Origin: CAZSVE01 sp964610175 | GTDB taxonomy: Bacteria > Pseudomonadota > Gammaproteobacteria > HK1 | Direction of reading: 5' to 3' | Assembly: GCA_964610175.1 (NCBI GenBank) | Contig: CAZSVE010000106.1 | Coordinates: forward strand, 1 to 9,692 | Length of the DNA stretch: 9,692 nucleotides | Shown here: in pieces, positions 6,715-9,692 of the stretch | Layout: the number at the start of each line of letters is the position of its first letter | How positions within the stretch are numbered: position 1 is the first letter of the stretch | Translations under genes and position numbers: made by a program | The notes under the pieces: model-generated | Told to the model about the DNA's origin: nothing | Database searches by the model: none | The model's input: only the letters and a program-made list of their open reading frames with translations

Positions 6715-6844
6715 GGTAAGGTATCCGGGCCTGAGTTCGAGCACGGACGAAAATTCCGGGGCTAGCGAAGCTTGTGTTCGAAACGCCGGTTTTGCTCTGC
6801 TATGACCAAATTACGCTCCATCGGTTCGAGGCAAAGTTTTTCTA

Positions 6845-6901
6845 GGGATGGGTTGCCGATTGCTGGCTACCAGCGTCGTAGCAATCAGCAACCCTAATCC
6901 C
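6845..6901. repeat. Long quasi-palindrome after rplT
   Basis: Left arm: GGGAT (6845-6849), GGGTTGC (6850-6856), one mismatch, GATTGCT (6858-6864). Right arm: AGCAATC (6880-6886), one mismatch, GCAACCC (6888-6894), a TA bulge, ATCCC (6897-6901). That makes 19 paired positions around a 15-nt loop, itself able to form small hairpins. There is no T-run on the 3' side in either direction, so a standard terminator is unlikely. It lies at the broken end of the IS110 remnant. It could still act as an mRNA 3' stabiliser for rplT. Confidence 0.8.
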
Positions 6902-7028
6902 AGAAATAGTCAGCAGTAGCTTACAATCTTCGCTGTCTCTTTCAGCGATTCGAGCTTCTTTTCCGAAGAGGCATCCGACCATCCACCCGCCTGGCAATTC
7001 GCGAAACAACATCATCGGACCATTTACG

Positions 7029-7115
7029 TATCGGAAAAACAAAGATCCCGAGGGACCGATGCGTATACTGGGGACCGACCTCCTGTCGGCCTTAGCGCGA
7101 AGCGTTGACATGTTA
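7029..7115 (+). repeat. Intergenic structured repeat, copy 4, inside an IS110 remnant
   Basis: An 87-bp copy from TATCGG to CATGTTA. The 5' part (TATCGGAAAAACAAAGAT) is identical to copy 2, and the 3' core AGCGCGAAGCG is conserved. The middle has diverged but still folds: CTGGGG, bulged A, CCGAC (7068-7079) pairs with GTCGG, CCTTAG (7085-7095), with two G-T pairs. It separates the DGDN and GPMMLFREL parts of the transposase remnant. Confidence 0.85.
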
Positions 7116-7319
7116 TCCCCGTCTTCGATGATCCCAGGAATTTCCTTTCTCGGAGGGTCGATTTCCTGGAGAACAGTGATCCCATATTCTGCCGGCAATC
7201 CCCTGATTTGGTTGCCTCGGGATGCCGGGTCATGTCGGTTCGAGTACAAGCTTCGCTAGAAGCATACTTCGTACTACCTGGACCGGTACCATATCCCTGC
7301 TAATTGTTCCAGTGCCTCG

Positions 7320-8129
7320 ATGATTATGATCAGTATCGAGCCGATCCGTGCCCGAAAACGCTTCGGACAGCATTTCCTCCATGATCCGGCCGTCATCGAA
7401 CGCATCATATCGGCTATCGCCCCAGACATCGGGGAGATTATGGTAGAGATCGGTCCGGGTCTCGGGGCACTTACAAGGCCCTTGCTGGCGTTGAGCGAAT
7501 GCCTGCATGTAGTGGAATTGGATCGCGACATCGCCCGGAAATTGGCCATGGAATTCGAGGGGCAGGGTCTTCATCTTTACATCGCGGATGCACTTACCTT
7601 CGACTTCGCTACGCTGAGCCACGCCGATAGACCCCTGCGCGTGGTGGGGAATCTTCCCTACAATATTTCCACGCCTTTGTTGTTTCACTTGCTGGCGCAA
7701 TCCGAGTATATCCGGGATATGCATCTGATGTTTCAACGGGAGGTTGCCAATCGGATCGTAGCGTCGCCCGGCAATGGGTGCTACGGACGCTTGAGTGTAA
7801 TGACTCAATGGCATTGTCGGGCGGAGAAACTATTCGATGTAGGTCCCGGCGCCTTCACACCATCCCCGCGCGTTACCTCTTCTGTGGTACGTCTGACGGT
7901 GCGATCAGCTCCGCCTGTTCCCATCTCGGATCAAGGTATCTTGGAGCGGCTCGTGGCAAAAGTGTTTTCCCAGCGGCGCAAGACCCTGCGTAATTGTCTC
8001 CGAGGATGGTTGATCCCTGCCGAGATCATGGCTGCTGGCGTAGATCCCGGAGCGCGACCGGAGACCCTGGATTTGCGTCAATTCGCAAGTCTATCCAACC
8101 AGGTTGCGGCTGGCTCTTACAAGGGATGA
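7320..8129 (+). CDS. rsmA: 16S rRNA (adenine(1518)-N6/adenine(1519)-N6)-dimethyltransferase
   Basis: RsmA (KsgA), 269 residues. It dimethylates two adjacent adenines in helix 45 of 16S rRNA using S-adenosylmethionine, a late 30S checkpoint; loss gives kasugamycin resistance. The N-terminal KRFGQHFLHDP is the family signature. SAM-binding motif I is EIGPGLGALT (43-52), the acidic residue of motif II is E66 (VVELD), motif III is D90 (IADAL), and catalytic motif IV is NLPY (111-114). The C-terminal domain has FTPSPRVTSSVV and FSQRRKTLRNCL. ATG 7320 is taken, but ATG 7326 is equally possible; neither has a clear Shine-Dalgarno. The usual neighbours (pdxA, apaG, apaH, surA) are not seen here. The start abuts the IS110 remnant, so its promoter may lie within former IS sequence. 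Confidence 0.96.
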   Translation: MIMISIEPIRARKRFGQHFLHDPAVIERIISAIAPDIGEIMVEIGPGLGALTRPLLALSECLHVVELDRDIARKLAMEFEGQGLHLYIADALTFDFATLSHADRPLRVVGNLPYNISTPLLFHLLAQSEYIRDMHLMFQREVANRIVASPGNGCYGRLSVMTQWHCRAEKLFDVGPGAFTPSPRVTSSVVRLTVRSAPPVPISDQGILERLVAKVFSQRRKTLRNCLRGWLIPAEIMAAGVDPGARPETLDLRQFASLSNQVAAGSYKG

Positions 8130-8157
8130 CTTCATGAAGTTTCCTGGCGAAACTTCA
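8129..8157. terminator. Hairpin between convergent rsmA and serine hydrolase genes
   Basis: A 9-bp perfect stem TGAAGTTTC (8135-8143) with GAAACTTCA (8149-8157) closes a 5-nt loop. It overlaps a 12-bp palindrome, ACTTCATGAAGT (8129-8140), that begins at the last base of the rsmA stop codon. The only gap between the two convergent genes is 55 bp, so a bidirectional terminator would be expected here. No U-tract follows on either strand, so its efficiency is doubtful. Confidence 0.45.
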
Positions 8158-8184
8158 CTGGAAAGGCGGTCCCATGGAAGGCGC

Positions 8185-9435
8185 TTAATCCGAAATCGCC
8201 TGGTATACGAGCACGCGGAAAGCCTTCTCTGGCTCGTTCATTCCCTGGTATTGCGTCATGAAGACGCCGACCAATTCCTCGGCGGGGTCGACCCAATAGT
8301 AGGTGCTTGCCGCGCCTGCCCAGCCGAATTCACCAATGGAGCCTGGAATACCCGCCGCGCCTACGTCCATCATGGTCCGTGAACCGAGTCCAAAGCCGTA
8401 GCCATCGAAGGTGACTCCCGCATCCTCGAATGGCAGCAGCTCGTTTGGAAGGTGATTTGCATGCATGAGTTCGACGGTTTTTCGCCCGAGAATGCGCGCA
8501 CCATCCAGGGCGCCGTTGCCGATGAGCATCAGGGCGAAACGCATGTAATCCTGTGTCGTGGAGAATAGACCGTGGCCACCCCTGGCGAAGGTTTCGGGGC
8601 GCGCCACCGGATAGGTATGACTTACGTCCAGCGGCCCCCAAGCCCCGCGTTCGGTCGCAGCCATCACCTTGGATACCGTCATATCGAGCCCGGTGATATC
8701 GCCGACGCCATACATGGTGGCGCAACGGGATAATTTGGCTTCCGGTACGAAAAAGCCCGTATCGACCATCCCCAACGGTTCGAAGATACGCTCTCGCAGG
8801 ACATCGCCCAGGGGTCGATCGGCGAGGATCTCGATGATGTGGGCCGCGACATCGATAGACACGCTGTAATGCCAGATGGTTCCAGGCTGATGCGCCAGCG
8901 GTAGTCGGGCAAGGGTATCCACGAACTGCTCCAGGGTCCTCGATCCGTTATGGATCAATTGGGCTTGTCGATAAAGTTCGGCCACCTTCGAGTCGTCCAC
9001 CATGTCATAGGTAAAACCGGCGGTATGTTTCATCAAATCACCCATCGTGATCGGGGATTGGAGGTCCTCCTCTTTCACGGTCCCCGAAGGGTCCTGGCGC
9101 AGTACCCTCAGCCTGCCCAGGGACGGAATGAATTTGGACGCCGGTGTTATCAATTGAAAATGTCCCTCTTCGTAGAAGGTCATCAGGGCCGTGCAAACAA
9201 TGGGCTTCGTCATGGAATAGATTCGGAAAATGGCATCCATGGGCATCGGGACACCGCCATCCTTATCCATTTGTCCAATCTCCTCCCCATGGACGATCCT
9301 GTTCCTTCTGGCCACCATCATACTGGCGCCCGCAATCGTGCCCTCGTCGATCCAGGCCTGCATGGCGGGTCCAATACGGGCCAGTCGTTCCGAGCTTACT
9401 TCGACGTTTTCCGGGGTGGTGTGTTGAAGTGTCAT
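8185..9435 (-). CDS. Serine hydrolase of the beta-lactamase / family VIII esterase type
   Basis: A 416-residue protein with the class C beta-lactamase-like fold used by EstB-type esterases and related DD-peptidase homologues. The nucleophile motif S-M-T-K (S74, K77) lies in IFRIYSMTKPI, the second motif is Y190-S-V (IWHYSVSID), and a C-terminal FGWAGAAST (about 370-378) replaces the KTG box. HGLFSTTQDYMRFALML is a conserved family segment. No signal peptide is seen, which points to a cytoplasmic esterase rather than a periplasmic lactamase. The start is ATG 9435, 8 nt after AAGGAG on the minus strand; an upstream in-frame ATG at 9501 lacks a ribosome-binding site. Substrate is unknown. It converges with rsmA and diverges from the gene at the window's end. 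Confidence 0.9.
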   Translation of the reverse strand: MTLQHTTPENVEVSSERLARIGPAMQAWIDEGTIAGASMMVARRNRIVHGEEIGQMDKDGGVPMPMDAIFRIYSMTKPIVCTALMTFYEEGHFQLITPASKFIPSLGRLRVLRQDPSGTVKEEDLQSPITMGDLMKHTAGFTYDMVDDSKVAELYRQAQLIHNGSRTLEQFVDTLARLPLAHQPGTIWHYSVSIDVAAHIIEILADRPLGDVLRERIFEPLGMVDTGFFVPEAKLSRCATMYGVGDITGLDMTVSKVMAATERGAWGPLDVSHTYPVARPETFARGGHGLFSTTQDYMRFALMLIGNGALDGARILGRKTVELMHANHLPNELLPFEDAGVTFDGYGFGLGSRTMMDVGAAGIPGSIGEFGWAGAASTYYWVDPAEELVGVFMTQYQGMNEPEKAFRVLVYQAISD

Positions 9436-9504
9436 GGTCTTTTCTCCTTGGACTATATCTCGAAATCGGAGACGGCTTGCCACCGGCCCGATGTACCGCA
9501 AGGC

Positions 9505-9510
9505 ATTATA
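9505..9510 (-). promoter_or_regulatory. Candidate -10 hexamer for the serine hydrolase gene
   Basis: TATAAT on the minus strand, about 70 bp upstream of the chosen ATG. The -35 region is not recognisable. A second, weaker candidate (TATAGT, 9452-9457) lies too close to the ribosome-binding site to be likely. Confidence 0.3.
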
Positions 9511-9598
9511 TTGGGTTTTTCAGCGTGCCTCTTGATAGATCGGTGTTTTACAATGGCTTATGTGAAATATTAACCCACGAATTTTTTCGAGGAGGCAC

Positions 9599-9640
9599 AT
9601 GTTCGCGTTTCTTCGACTTCCGATAGGAAAAATCAGGTGA
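9599..9640 (+). CDS. Possible 13-codon leader peptide
   Basis: ATG 9599 follows GAGGAGG (9589-9595) with only 3 nt between them. The short frame reads MFAFLRLPIGKIR and stops at TGA 9638-9640. That TGA overlaps the GTG start of the next gene as GTGA. A strong ribosome-binding site plus overlapping stop/start is the layout of translational coupling. No regulatory residues stand out, so it may be chance. Confidence 0.3.
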   Translation: MFAFLRLPIGKIR

Positions 9641-9692
9641 AATACTTCAATACCGCGGGCCCGGTGATACCGGAGGATCATTACAACATCCC
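9637..9692 (+). CDS. Start of an AAA-like ATPase-family gene (partial)
   Basis: Only the first 18 codons and part of the 19th are in the window. From GTG 9637 the frame reads (M)KYFNTAGPVIPEDHYNI. This resembles the N-terminus of a group of uncharacterised bacterial proteins beginning FFNTAGPxxPxxHY, which I recall as preceding a P-loop ATPase domain of the STAND/AAA type. No Walker motif is in view. AGGA at 9625-9628 lies 8 nt before the GTG. The frame is closed upstream at TAA 9571 and has no ATG between, so GTG is the likely start. Function is unknown. Confidence 0.6.
   Translation, partial: MKYFNTAGPVIPEDHYNI

Larger units (their letters stand above)
6840..7300 (-). pseudogene. Decayed IS110-family transposase remnant, interrupted by repeat copy 4
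   Basis: Read on the minus strand, about 7220-7113 encodes NQIRGLPAEYGI and later KEIPGIIEDGDN. These resemble the IS110-type NQIRGLLAEYGIV...LPGILEDxDNG segment. After the inserted repeat the frame resumes at about 7024 with NGPMMLFRELPGGWM, EARIAERDSED and CKLLLTISGI. A one-base shift then gives GLLIATTLVAS, together matching the transposase helix-hairpin-helix region (LLTIPGIGxxTATALVAS). The DEDD-type N-terminal catalytic part is absent, and the C-terminus beyond ALVAS is lost. It therefore cannot be functional. Family assignment rests on remembered motif order, not a database search. The 5' limit near ksgA is uncertain: a VPV triplet in another frame near 7290 may belong to it. Confidence 0.65.

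Noticed and set aside
6715..6840. Intrinsic terminator directly after rplT
   Set aside because: I found no stem followed by a T-run here; short TTCGA-type matches do not form a convincing hairpin.
6842..7249. Intact 135-residue minus-strand protein
   Set aside because: The frame fuses two parts of an IS110 transposase with the translated repeat, then leaves the transposase frame near its end. It is a pseudogene, not a gene.
7230..7814. Minus-strand 194-residue open frame over rsmA
   Set aside because: It is antisense to the well-conserved rsmA and resembles no family, apart from a short upstream part that may be IS110 residue.
8185..9435. Class C beta-lactamase (AmpC) conferring resistance
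   Set aside because: No signal peptide, YSV in place of YxN, and no KTG box; it fits EstB-like esterases better.
9532..9554. Promoter from TTGATA (9532) and TACAAT (9549)
   Set aside because: The spacer is only 11 bp, too short for a sigma-70 promoter.

Overview
The window looks like chromosome from a proteobacterium, most likely a gammaproteobacterium. The evidence is the thrS-infC-rpmI-rplT order, a proofreading-competent DNA polymerase I, an infC gene with a rare AUC-type start, and protein sequences close to the E. coli forms. No genus can be named from the sequence alone.

Layout. A minus-strand polA (80-2977) encodes full-length DNA polymerase I with a small in-frame tetrapeptide-repeat insertion. 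A 409-bp divergent spacer follows, holding two back-to-back copies of an intergenic repeat. Then, on the plus strand, come thrS (3387-5345), infC (5318-5854, overlapping thrS), rpmI (6119-6316) and rplT (6355-6714): threonyl-tRNA synthetase, initiation factor IF-3, and ribosomal proteins L35 and L20. The infC-rpmI spacer is 264 bp and contains a third copy of the repeat plus a pair of matched dyads. After rplT there is no pheS. Instead about 600 bp carry a decayed IS110-family transposase on the minus strand, interrupted by a fourth copy of the repeat and ending in a long quasi-palindrome. Next is rsmA/ksgA (7320-8129, plus), converging on a minus-strand cytoplasmic serine hydrolase of the EstB / class C beta-lactamase-like fold (8185-9435). 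The last 56 bases start a plus-strand gene whose N-terminus resembles a family of AAA-like ATPases.

How the genes work together. The thrS-rplT block is a translation operon: tRNA charging, start-codon selection and 50S assembly. RsmA adds a late 16S rRNA modification. PolA handles Okazaki fragment maturation and repair. The serine hydrolase and the ATPase start look like accessory genes unrelated to this core.

Main point of interest. Four copies of a structured repeat of about 82-88 bp lie in the same orientation at 3175, 3260, 5978 and 7029. Sequence changes between copies largely preserve a central stem. Copy 4 sits exactly between two recognisable segments of the IS110 transposase remnant, which is direct evidence that the repeat moved there. 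It may be a small non-autonomous mobile element or a dispersed structured RNA. I cannot match it to a named family.
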